Shown: positions 37,554 through 47,419 of the stretch, one piece after another
Position numbering within the stretch: position 1 is the stretch's first letter
How the letters are laid out: every line of letters starts with the position of its first letter
DNA from: Bradysia coprophila
Lineage: Eukaryota > Arthropoda > Insecta > Diptera > Sciaridae
DNA: 64,000 nt
Assembly (NCBI RefSeq): GCF_014529535.1
Contig: NW_023503670.1
Location: 310,001-374,000 of the forward strand
Reading direction: 5' to 3'
Program-made: the position numbers and the translations under genes
The notes under the pieces: generated by a model
What the model saw: the letters and a program-made list of their open reading frames with translations, nothing else
Told to the model about the DNA's origin: nothing
Databases searched by the model: none

Positions 37554-37794
37554 CAAAATACAGCAATGATCCAATGTCATTGATGAATCGATTCTTGCGA
37601 TCGGACAATGATTTTAGCGTCATTTTGCATGGAGACTACAACCGAAATAATGTTCTATTCAAGTACGAACAGAAGACGGCTGTTGATCTACGCTTTATTG
37701 ACTTTCAGGAGGTGAAATATGGTTCGCCAGCCATAGACCTGTCGTTTTTCATGTACATAAATATACATCCGAGTCTGTTTGAGAATGGTTTAAA

Positions 37795-37997
37795 CACGGC
37801 AGAGTAAAAGTAACCCAGGCAGGAGCGCTTGTTTGACTAGGGACCTGAATAATCTAGTAGGCCTATTTTTTTGCGAATTAAATTTTTCAACTTATGTCAG
37901 TGTTCATTTGAGTTCATTTTCATACAAAGGATTAGGTCCCTCATTTGACGTTTCCATAATGAACCGCTCCTGCCAGGTTTACTTTTACTCTGCCGTG
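37795..37997. mobile_element. hAT-like MITE, young copy
   Basis: Ends CACGGCAGAGTAAAAGTAA and TTTACTTTTACTCTGCCGTG, with GTTTAAA duplicated on both sides. It interrupts the pseudogene where the intact gene reads GGATTAAACGAAACG. It is almost identical to 56766-56969. Confidence 0.92.
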
Positions 37998-38070
37998 GTT
38001 TAAACGAAACGTTGTTAAATCGGTATCATGACAAGTTGATTGCATCGTTGTGTGAATTACTTGATTGTAA

Positions 38071-38232
38071 CTGTGGATTTACATAGCAAGGTAAAAGTGA
38101 CAGATGCAATGTTTTTTAAATACTGCAACCCGAAATTTCATTCATAAAATTAAAATTATGAATGAAATTTCGAGTTGCCGTATGAGAAAATTTTTGCATC
38201 TGTCACTTTTACGTTGCTATGTAAATCCACAG
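38071..38232. mobile_element. PIF/Harbinger-like MITE, young copy
   Basis: Flanked by TAA (38068-38070 and 38233-38235) where the intact gene reads GATTGTAAACCGG. About 99% identical to the copy at 26141-26302. Confidence 0.93.
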
Positions 38233-39148
38233 TAAACCGTGTGACGCTAGATTAACTGCATATTGCTGGGACGATTTCTACAAACATTTTAAACAATTCG
38301 CTTTTTACGGTGCCATGGTAGCGGTGATGTTTGGTAAGTTAGAAATTTCGAAACGTAATTGACTTGTGCACAGACCTAAAATGGATCTCTAAAAAATACA
38401 GTACCATGGATGGCTTGTCCAGAGGATGAATGCCTTAAATGGCCAAAGTGGTTGAACGAGATGCATGTTCGGAAGAGATTAGACATGTAATCGACGAAAG
38501 AATAGTTGCAGTCCTGAGGAATGCTAGTAAATAGATTAAGATGGGTTGTGATTTTCGCCATTTTAAGAAGAAGAAGAATGACGTTTCAGGTCTATGACGC
38601 TCAGTAAATACGCAATTTGTGAAACTATTTATGTTCCAGACATGTAGTATACGTTGAATAAATTGGTTTATTGAGTCTATATCTCAATTTCAATAGATCA
38701 TTGATGTGAAAAATCAAAAAGAAAATGTTGACATTGGCGCTGGCGATCAGTTTCAACGGTCAAACCATGAACTTCCATCACAACCCATTGGTTCACCTTA
38801 TATGTGTCCATTACGTAGGTGGAAGCACGGGGTTTCGGGGGGTTTCGAACATTTAGTTTTTTTATGTTGCAGATATTGCAGTGTCAAATTCTGTCCAAGA
38901 TGTGACATATTTGCAAGGTATTGGCCTTTTTCACAAAGTATAATCAGCGTAACCTTCGTAAAAACAATCTTGAATCTGACAAGAGCATGTGTGCCAACGT
39001 GTGAAAAACAAATGTTCAAAACCCACTGCTGAACCGTGGCGATCCGCTTGTCAAACGGACAGTACATAAACAAATTCCATCACCTATTAGGCTACATGGA
39101 TATGATAACCAGAGATGACTGAATGATGATGATCATTGTTACTAACAT

Positions 39149-39353
39149 CAATGAAAGTAAATAGATAGGTATGGCCAAACGTTCAAATTTGTTCTAGCCG
39201 GAGCACATACGGATTTGCATGGCGCCACCTCAAACGAACTCATTTCTAGTGCAAATTTCCACTAGAAATGAGTTCGTTTGAGGTGGCGCCATGCAAATTC
39301 GTATGTGCTCCGACTTGTATGGACTGGCCATACCTACTTATCTACTTTCATTG
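39149..39353. mobile_element. Palindromic MITE, 205 bp, copy 2
   Basis: Same family as 37349-37553, inverse orientation, flanked by ACTAACAT (39141-39148 and 39354-39361). The corresponding place near the intact gene (about 48908-48915) is empty. Confidence 0.93.
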
Positions 39354-39434
39354 ACTAACATAATGAATTAAAATGGATTTAGTGGAATTTTGTCTTTGTC
39401 CTAAATCCCAGAGAGTAACTAGGTGGTGCAGGAT

Positions 39435-39773
39435 TCGAGATGAAACGTCGTTCCATCGGCGATTTACCAGTCGGCAATTTAACAGATCGAATGTGGTAAC
39501 ATTATTAAAGATCTCATCCAGCATCTGAAACATCCGAGTTAGTAAGAGGCAGATGGTTCGAGATCTTTCATCATCTTTCTGTTGTCGCACATTTTTGGGT
39601 TGGTATCGGATGCTGAGACGCGAACGACAAAAGATTCACACTATAAACAGTCACTGTGTTATACGTACCTCAATCGGCAAATCTGCAAATGATTTCACTT
39701 GCTCGGTGATATGAATGCTCGTTTCAAAAACTGGCACAGTCGATGCGGCGTTGAGTCTCTGTTTCTCAAGCTC
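39435..39773 (-). pseudogene. F-box protein gene remnant
   Basis: Two minus-strand segments join in phase with GT-AG borders: 39773-39669 (35 codons) and 39524 down to about 39435. They encode SFADLPIEMLDEIFNNVTTF followed by DLLNCRLVNRRWNDVSSRIL, a clear F-box, the SKP1-binding module of SCF ubiquitin ligases. The frame runs straight into the edge of the duplicated EcKL segment at 39434 and then ends by chance, and no continuation is visible on the far side (left of 37046). Upstream coding exons were not found either. It may be a gene cut by the duplication, or a fragment carried along. Confidence 0.65.
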
Positions 39774-39897
39774 CTGAAACGAGTCGAGATAAGTTTGAGA
39801 TCAGCTTGTCGAATTCGAATGAAAACTGCTTGCGGCAATGCCGTTCCCTATAGATCACTAAAATGACCGCTGGCGTGACGATCGACGGTTCGGTTTT

Positions 39898-40040
39898 GTG
39901 TGCAAACTAATGACAACCAACTTTGCTTCTAAGGGAATTCCCCGTATTTAGTTCATTTGCATTCATTTCAAAGAATTGGACGCACTCACTTATTCATTAC
40001 TATGTGAAATTGTGAAGTTGGTTTCGATTAGTTTGCACAC
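39898..40040. mobile_element. Inverted-repeat MITE-like element
   Basis: Arms GTGTGCAAACTAATGACAAC and the near-complement ending GATTAGTTTGCACAC (40040), about 26 bp with three mismatches, spacer about 90 bp. Confidence 0.6.
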
Positions 40041-40670
40041 TTTTCCTCACCATTCCTCACGTTTCCGTCATCAGTTTCACCAAACGAAGAGATCTATAAT
40101 CGACAAACTAATTTATCCCACAAAAACCTCAAAGAGGAAAAGGTGACGCTAGTGTAGTAAAAATTAAACTTCCAAAACGTTTGATATCGGTTTTGGTGAC
40201 GCATTCTGCGCCTCAACGTAATCAATTTTTACCGCTATCGCTATCGCTTCGGTTCATGATAGAGAAACACTGTCTCCATAAATACATAATCATTCAAAGT
40301 AAAGATGTCCTAACTCACACTCCGAAAGCACGACGAAAGGTGAGAGGACCTAGATTCGTTAAAGTCTAACCCAGCGTACCAACCAAAAAAAATAAAATAA
40401 AATTGTAGGGAAACGACTGCTTTGCTTCGTTGACGTAATAGAAGACTGCAGAACACGAAACTTCTTGAATTAGTAGAAGTAGAATGAGTAGAATGGAATA
40501 GAAGTGGGATAGGCTCAGTAAGATGTTATTTGTTTCCCAAAATAAACTTCGCCACGTAACGAAAAAGGTTACGAAATTTTAACACTTTCAAAGCATCGAA
40601 TCATTTACACTACAAATCATTCACCCTAATATTATGGAAGATGTTTAAGTTAATCGAATGTTAAATATTT

Positions 40671-40880
40671 TGTATGCTTGCTAAGAGGACCGAAAGTAAA
40701 GCTGTCAATTCGCGGGGCGAAAGCTTTCGCCCCTTGAATTGACATTTCTTTACTTTCGGTCCTCTTAGCAAGCATACAATAGTTATTTGTGTATCTGTTT
40801 TGGACGATTGTTTTTAGGCAATTTCGCTTCGTTCGGGCTACATGCGAAAGTGCCTAAAATCAATCGTCCAAAACAGATAC
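40671..40880. mobile_element. Two adjacent hairpin elements
   Basis: The first hairpin (40671-40778) has arms TGTATGCTTGCTAAGAGGAC continuing CGAAAGTAAAG and its complement. The second (40791-40880) has arms GTATCTGTTTTGGACGATTG and complement. The second hairpin and the text right of it (FROM TTTTCATGTAAGGGGTCG to about 40960) recur in inverted order at about 43075-43230, so they belong to one larger dispersed family. Confidence 0.75.
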
Positions 40881-41412
40881 TCAAAAAAATTTTCATGTAA
40901 GGGGTCGAAAACCCGAGAAAAATCTCGAAACTCCCTCATTTTCGGCCCCGACACATGAAAAACTTAATACGTACCTCTTTCGGCCTACTCAATCGATACG
41001 TAAATAACTATTACACTCGCCAAACCATGAAAACACTGAATATCACGCGTCAAAAGTTATCGGAAACCACACTTTTTTAGTTCTCTCTCAGCAGACCTTG
41101 CAAACATGTCTAGGGATTCAGACGATGTTTTGCTTAATGGTGGAGTTTGTTTATGTTATTCGTCAAAGAGAGAAATTTGATACGAAGGCGGAGCTTACTC
41201 TCCGTATCAACGAGTAGTGTGATGCACATCGAACGATCAACTCGTTCGACTTTGTATCGCGTATTTTCGGTTTCGTCTTTATTCTTATTCTTCTTCTATA
41301 CATTTAAGTTTAACCTTGAACGATGTGTAACAATGTGATAAAAATGCTTTGTATTTGGTTTTGTTGTTTGTGTATTTCATGGTGTGACGAGTGTAAAATT
41401 TTGTGCATCACA

Positions 41413-41589
41413 GGATTGAAACCACTCAATCACAGTATGTGTGTGAATTCGTATAATACGAGAATTATTTTTGCATACGTATGTATGTCGCGTCTCGACT
41501 TCGTCTCGACGACACATACATACTCATGCAAAAATTATTCTCTCGGTATACGAATTCACACGTATACTGTAATTTCGTGGTTTCAATCC
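41413..41589. mobile_element. Long hairpin element
   Basis: Arms of about 80 bp: GGATTGAAACCACTCAATCA and, inward, GTGTGAATTCGTATAATACG and TTTTTGCATACGTATGTATG, each with an opposed partner up to 41589. The centre is a GTCTCGACTTCGTCTCGAC palindrome. Confidence 0.8.
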
Positions 41590-42039
41590 AAGTATAAATA
41601 AAATTCTCTACTTCGGATATCGTCGGCTATCCGAATTGGTTCTCTTCCGTCCCGGCTCCACGCATAAATCATAAATTTGCCCATTTGGCAAGTCATTTTG
41701 TTTTGCTTCAGATGGACTAGGGTCCCCTTTGTTCTCCATTTTGTTAGCTGCGTTCGTCTGGTGATCTAAAAATGCAATTAGTGAACGGTGTGTAAAAGTT
41801 GTGTCTGGTTGGTTGATCTGCTTGAATTTCTGTTGAAACGTTTACTAACCTAATGTCGCTTTGAAAACGCAGAAAAAAAGACACTACAAATAAACGCGTG
41901 TAGGGTAGAGAATGAAGAAAAATGGATGCGAACGGCAACTGATTTTCTGTACGACATTTTACACAACGTGAATGTGACGTCGGATGGTATAGACTGCAGA
42001 ATTTAGGAAGCGACCCCTTTCAACAAAAAATGGTTTATC

Positions 42040-42890
42040 CATAAATTCCAAGGTTCTGAAAGAACAAATTAAGACAACACTGAGACTCAGGGCCTGAGTT
42101 GATCACGAAGGCGGTTACACACAAATTGCGTCAACGGCTGCGAAGTTTATATGAAAAATGCAACTTAACAAAAACAAAATTATGAATTTTCCAATAAAAT
42201 AATTTCTCCGAGGTTCTGAAAGAAAAGGTTGAGACACCCACGAAGGCGGGTGACACCGAAATCGATAAACGCACTCAGTACAGATTTATGTGTGAAGTCA
42301 ACTTGAAGAAAATGTTTTTTAGGAAAATTCGGAATTTCGTTTTTCATATAAACTTCGTAGCCGCTAAAATCAATTTGTGTGTCACCGCCTTCGTGATCAA
42401 TTCAGAGTTGTCTTAACCTGGTTCTTTCAGAACCTTGGATTTCTCAAACTGTCTGTAGTGAGTGCGTTTATAAAATTTGGTGTCACCCGTTTTCGTCGTT
42501 GTCTTAACCAAAGTTCTAAAAGAACCACGAAGGCGGGTGACACCAAATTCTACAAACTCACTATCTAAACTATCTGTATTGAGTTTGAGAAATCAACTTG
42601 AAGAAAATATTTTATTGGAAAATTCAGCATTTTGTTTTTGTTAAGTTGTATTTTTCATATAAACTTCGCAGCCGTTGACGCAATTTGTGTGCCACCGCCT
42701 TCGTGATCAACTCAAGATTTTCTTAACCTGTTCTTTCAGAACCTTGGTCTTAACCTGTTCTTTCAGAAGCTTTGTCTTAACCTGTTCTTTCAGAACCTTG
42801 GTCTTAACCTGTTCTTTCAGAACCTTGGTCTTAACATGTTCTTTCAGAACCTTGGTCTTAACATGTTCTTTCAGAACTTTGATAAATTCA
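42040..42890. mobile_element. Compound inverted-repeat element
   Basis: Blocks near the left side (GAAGGCGGTTACACACAAAT, GCAACTTAACAAAAACAAAA) reappear inverted near 42620-42720. The phrase AGGTTCTGAAAGAAC recurs in both orientations throughout. It ends in a tandem array (42720-42881). No coding content. Foldback-like architecture on a small scale. Confidence 0.65.
42720..42881 (+). repeat. 27-bp tandem repeat, six copies
   Basis: Six units of TCTTAACCTGTTCTTTCAGA plus ACCTTGG. The unit length is a multiple of three, so one frame stays open and reads as repeated LTCSFRTLV, but that is a by-product of the repeat rather than a gene. Confidence 0.9.
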
Positions 42891-43069
42891 GAGGTGCCGG
42901 TATCCGGTATGAGATTGGTTTATAAATTGACAATGGGGATATTGTGTGGGCTTCTAGTGGTTTACCTTGTGGCGACTGGCCAGATATAAAAATTGCCAAA
43001 GATCAGTACGTGCGTTACGCAAAAAAAAAACGAAATTACGCTGGCTAATAAGGATTATCGATGTAAAAA

Positions 43070-43740
43070 GTATTTTTTCATGTGTCGGGGCCGAAAATGA
43101 GGGAGTTTCGAGATTTTTCTTGGGTTTTCGACCCCTTACATGAAAATTTTTTTGAGTATCATGTATCACTTCGTTCGGGCTACAACTCGCGAAATTGCCT
43201 AAAAACAATCGTCCAAAACAGATACACAAATAACTATTACATGCTTTTGTTTTCCCTAGGCTCGAAAGTGGCTTATTACACACACAGAGAGAAAACAAAA
43301 AAAAATGGTTAAGGTTTCAAAAGCATGTAATAGTAAATGAAAATGAAACATGCCGTAACACGTAAAATCCATTATCACATACGCGCGGTGTTCATTCAAA
43401 AAATATACTTCAGGTCTATGTTGTTGTCTCGTTTTCGCTTATGTGATAAAATAGAGTACACACGTGTCACTATCAGTCTCTGCAAGCCTCGACTTCTTCG
43501 TGACTAATGTGTGATATATAATTTACATGCTTATGCACGGTAAAGTGCACTTTACATCACTGTTTGTGACAGGGAAAATGCACTTACCGTCCACAAACAT
43601 GTAAAATGTGTTACGTCACTGCTAGTAAATGCTTGTTTAGACACGTGTGATTACTCCACTCGCCTTTGGCTCGTTCGGCAAACCTCACACTTGCCTAAAC
43701 AAATATTTACAAACAGTGACGTAACATACTAAAACAGCCC
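43070..43740. repeat. Cluster of inverted-repeat pieces
   Basis: 43075-43230 is an inverted relative of 40790-40960. At 43535-43740 several opposed phrases occur (CACTGTTTGTGAC / GTCACTG, GTTTAGACACGTGTGA / TCACACTTGCCTAAAC). Boundaries and family are unclear. Confidence 0.5.
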
Positions 43741-44065
43741 GCATACTCATACGAAAAAAAAAAAATGTTGGCGCGATGACACCACTTAAAAAATTGTTAA
43801 GAATAAGGAAACCTTTCTCTGATCCTTTAATTTATAAAGAGCTACTAGTCGATTTCAAGTTTCAGCTATCTCAAAGTTTTTTTTTTTCCTTTAAGTAAAT
43901 CATGGCTAGTCTCAGTAGAATGAGCCTGAATTCGCATGATGCATGTCTGGGGTTTTCACTTTATTTATGAAACTAGTGTACTGTAACACGCAATAGATTT
44001 TTATTTATTCAATATCAATGGAACCATAAAATGGATAAATCAAAGATTGTCACTTTAAACAGCTC

Positions 44066-45523
44066 TCAACAATCGTATAGCATTTCCATGTATCCCTGTC
44101 TACTCGCATGAATCATATTGTCCAAAACTCGTTTATTCGCTGCCTCTCCACCGACAACAAGCGCAAATTGACGGTATTTTTGATCGAACATATCCGTTTG
44201 AAACAAACTGACAACCTTTTCCGTTTCCGATTTGTTTGTTAGTAGCCAGGGTGTGAAGCTGGCCGAAATTAAAGCTCCGTATAGGAAGTATCGTCGGTAA
44301 TGTTGAAGAAACTTATCATAACTGATGGTAGAAGAAATAAAAAAATAAAATAGTTATCGGTGTCTCGGTGTCTGTAAAAAACGTACAAAACATTGAAGTT
44401 ACCTGTAACAAGTAAGCGTAGGATCATTGGTAGAAATATGGAGTATCCCGGCTACATGCTTAACAAGTTGCTGATGATACTTCTGGAGCATTTTGTCCCA
44501 TGAGGAATCTCGTAAATCGGCACTTACGTTGAGGTACATAAAGAATGATAAATCTAAGCACGGGCTACCGTACCGTATTTGCTGAAAGTCGATCATTTTC
44601 ATATCAGCCACACAATTATTGTTAACTTTCTTGAACAGAACATTATTCCGATGATAGTCTCCATGAACGATAACCGCAAAATCATCGATTTCCCGGAAGC
44701 GATCCAACAATTTTACAGGCTTATCGCCGATGACTTCTTTCAGCCGATGCATATCCTGAAGAAATTTATCATCGTGACCACCGTGGCCGAATACGAAATC
44801 GAACAGTCTGGTGGTGGATATTTCATGCAAAACATCGTACAAACTTGGCAAACAATTCGGTTGTTCAAAACAGAGCGGCTGAATGTCGTCCAACAGATGT
44901 AAAAATTCTTTTTCATTTTCAATTTTCTGAGCAAGTGAAACGGCATGAAATTGTGCAAGGCATTCAATCATTAGATTTAGATGATCTTCGGTCAGGTACA
45001 GAGTTTGTTCTACGTCGAAACCAATTTTTTGTATATTTTCTTGCACCAGAACTGTTTCGTCGATCTGTCTGATGCTCAAATAAGTCTTCGGCAACCAATG
45101 ATTTAGGTTGATAACACTAGCTTTGTTGAGGAGATACGCGTGGAAATGTGGGAACAATTTGTCGTAGAAAAAGATTTCATTTTGGAATTGCACATACGAC
45201 TGGGAGTACTGTCTAAATTCTTCGCTGCCCTTCATCACCTTGATGATCAGATCGTGACGATATTCACTGGTACAATCAATTAATCCCAGAATTAGAACGC
45301 ATTTCAACGAAAAAAGAATAATCCAAAGAGAAACTTACATTTCACCATCGCTTGTAATCATTTGGGCCACATAAATTGACGACATAAAGCCAAAATCGGT
45401 TCTTGACTCCACCGCATTCCATTCAATCAAAGTTTGTCCGTTAAAATTGTTTGTTGCCAGCAACAGGTTCGGTATCCAGTCGCAGTCCATTAAACTGGAA
45501 TTTTCAGATACTTTTCGCTGCAT
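44066..45523 (-). CDS. EcKL protein (ecdysteroid 22-kinase-like, EcKinase family)
   Basis: A soluble kinase-fold enzyme. Family members phosphorylate ecdysteroids or, it is proposed, detoxify small molecules; the substrate here is unknown. Three exons join in phase: 45523-45339, 45266-44403 and 44321-44066, giving 434 aa, the usual family size. The N-lobe carries LIIKVMKG with the likely ATP-binding lysine. The catalytic loop reads VIVHGDYHRNNVLF, and the metal-binding segment reads MIDFQQIRYGSPCLDLSFF, both hallmarks of EcKinase. It lies head to head with the paralogue at 47420, about 1.9 kb apart, and both share the intron between the N-terminal part and the IKVMK strand. A likely poly(A) signal (plus-strand TTTATT near 44000) lies about 60 bp past the stop. 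Confidence 0.92.
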
Positions 45524-47419
45524 TTCGAACGACTGTCACACATTTGCTGGCTTAGTCATCACAGTGATGATTATTGATGCGATAATAAATTGTTCAATCG
45601 TATCGTAACGATACCAGTTTTCAATTATGTAAACGAACTTACAAACAAAATTATCAATTTTGAATTAACAACGAAATGTATTCAGTGAAAAAATATTGAA
45701 ACCAAAAGTTTTACACTCAAGCATCGAAGCATCAAAATATTTTCTTAATTTTGTAGTTAAAAGACACTGTTGAATGTTCTGAATGTAATACACAGGAAGC
45801 TTTAGTCACAAGTACAGCACACATTCCTTATAAGTTGTGAAATAATGTTCTCGGTTGTTTGTAATAGCTATGGCAACCGCTGAACACACAGGTATATGAG
45901 CACTAGGTAAGGTGCGATTCGAATTTTCGAACCAAAATGACTTTATTCTCAAATTTACTGCTTAATTTCCTTATTTCTTATGAAGAATCTGCCAATGCAC
46001 TAGTTTGTTTACAAAATTTGACATTTTAAATGTAGCGAATTCTGCGCACATCCCCGCACATGTTTCACGTTATTTGCTATCATTCATGAACAATATCATT
46101 GTAAAATTCATTCTGAAATGTTGCGCGATTAAAGAGCTGTTCACAACGTCGCAGTTCGTTTACAACATTCACAGGTGCTTGTTACTGAATTAAATTTCAT
46201 ATCAATGTTATGATACAACTATCGAGTTTGCTACTTCAAAGTGGTTCGAGTCTGGAGGGAGTCGTGCACCAAACAATGTGGTCTTTAGTTTTACCATAGG
46301 TTATACCTTGTACGATCAAATTATCATAGGAATGGGACCACTGCTCGTCAGAAGACATACTAGTCGTACAAACGATCGATATGAATTGTTTGGAGCTTCG
46401 TTGAGCCCATTATAGACGGCAAGGATATGACTAGTATTATTATCGGGTCTATTACTTCCATCGATCAAAGCATTTTTAATCGATTTAATTCAAATCTTGT
46501 ACTTCAATTTTTTTTAACATGCATTTTTCTGTATAAAGGACCATAGGTATTACCCAGAGCTTGTCAATTTTTTTGTCATCGTTATCGATAACAGATGAGC
46601 CGTATGTGACAGGTTAAATATCATCCTTCTTTTCTCTGTAATCGAAGATTCAGATTCCATAAGAAGACATTTAAACTACACTTCTATTCTGGAATAAAAT
46701 ACAACGACCAGTGTGAATGTATCTTTGTTGCACGCAACAATAGATTTCGAATAGATTTTGTATACAAACAATATTCGAAATGTTGTCAATCACAACTGAA
46801 TCGAAAGCATGACCATGACTAAGAACGATGAATGAGTATGTGTAAAATGCGTTTTATTTACACAATCAAAATTTCGATGATAACCGAAAGTGGAGAAGTA
46901 TTAGACCAAGGCGATATAACTACCGACTCGCACGAGAGTATCAAATCAAAGAAATGAAAATTTTCGGTGCAGCACGATAAGTCTGTGCATAGGCTAATTG
47001 TTACTAGTCTGGTTGAGAGACTTAATTCCATCTGTTGAGAAAATACCCAATTTTTTGGAGCCCTGGATGGTTACCATATGTAAGACTTAAACGTTACCAC
47101 AACATCTCCAGAACATTTTCAGACATAAAGCCTCTTTTTTATATCAACCGTGGATTTCCATTCAAAGGTTTGGAATTTAAAGGCGACGGAGATTCGTCGT
47201 ATTTTATAGTCGCTAACAACAACAATCATCCGGCCAAGTTATGGTACTCGATTAAAGTCACAAAGGAATACACTCGTTGGATTATTCCGCAGCATGCGAG
47301 TTTAATTAACGATATAAATAGAGAAGATAATGCACTTCTCATCGTTACATTGTAGAAATTATCAAACCGATTGATAATTTGCGTTAAGTATCTGTTATCG
47401 TTCGCCGGGTAGTGCAGAA
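45524..47419. other. Intergenic between the two EcKL genes
   Basis: This should hold both promoters; no motif can be named. Bases 46470-46555 are an inverted copy of 57391-57480. An open frame at 47035-47355 (106 codons, beginning MRKYPIFWSPGWLPYVRLKR) precedes the plus-strand EcKL gene; I do not recognise it and cannot tell whether it is coding. Confidence 0.4.
46470..46555 (-). repeat. Dispersed repeat, pair with 57391-57480
   Basis: The reverse complement shares ACATGCATTTT, GAAGTACAAGATTTGAA and ACTTTGATCGAT-like blocks with 57391-57480. About 86 bp, class unknown. Confidence 0.6.

Larger units (their letters stand above)
37046..39434 (+). pseudogene. Partial EcKL duplicate, disrupted
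   Basis: This is a near-identical copy (about 98% in the readable parts) of 47938-48987, that is, the EcKL gene from about residue 172 to its stop plus the 3' flank. The copy starts abruptly at AAAGGTTTTACCTTGGGACC, so the N-terminal third is missing. It is broken by MITEs at 37349-37553, 37795-37997 and 38071-38232, by an unidentified insert of about 550 bp (about 38537-39085), and in its 3' flank by a fourth MITE (39149-39353). The last exon also lost about 35 bases relative to the source (text between GAGATTAGACA and GTCGACGAAAG-like sequence). It still contains the HGDYNRNNVLF and FIDF segments, but no full frame remains. It is a DNA-level duplication, because intron sequence (GTAAGTTAGAAATTTCG) is kept. 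Confidence 0.92.
39774..44065. other. Repeat-dense intergenic stretch
   Basis: No supported gene. The stretch is a mosaic of hairpin-like elements: 39898-40040, 40671-40778, 40791-40880, 41413-41589, 42040-42890 and pieces in 43070-43740. Open frames such as 41147-41601 fall in these repeats and are not believed to be genes. Confidence 0.5.

Noticed and set aside
38706-39032. Cysteine-containing frame (CCRYCSVKFCPRCDIF) resembling a zinc-binding segment
   Set aside because: Too short, irregular spacing, and inside an insert in a pseudogene; not enough to call a gene.
42720-42881. CRISPR-like regular array
   Set aside because: Units are directly adjacent with no spacers and the window is eukaryotic.
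42675-42989. Open frame with repeated LTCSFRTLV units
   Set aside because: Generated by a 27-bp tandem DNA repeat; no start context, splice sites or relatives.
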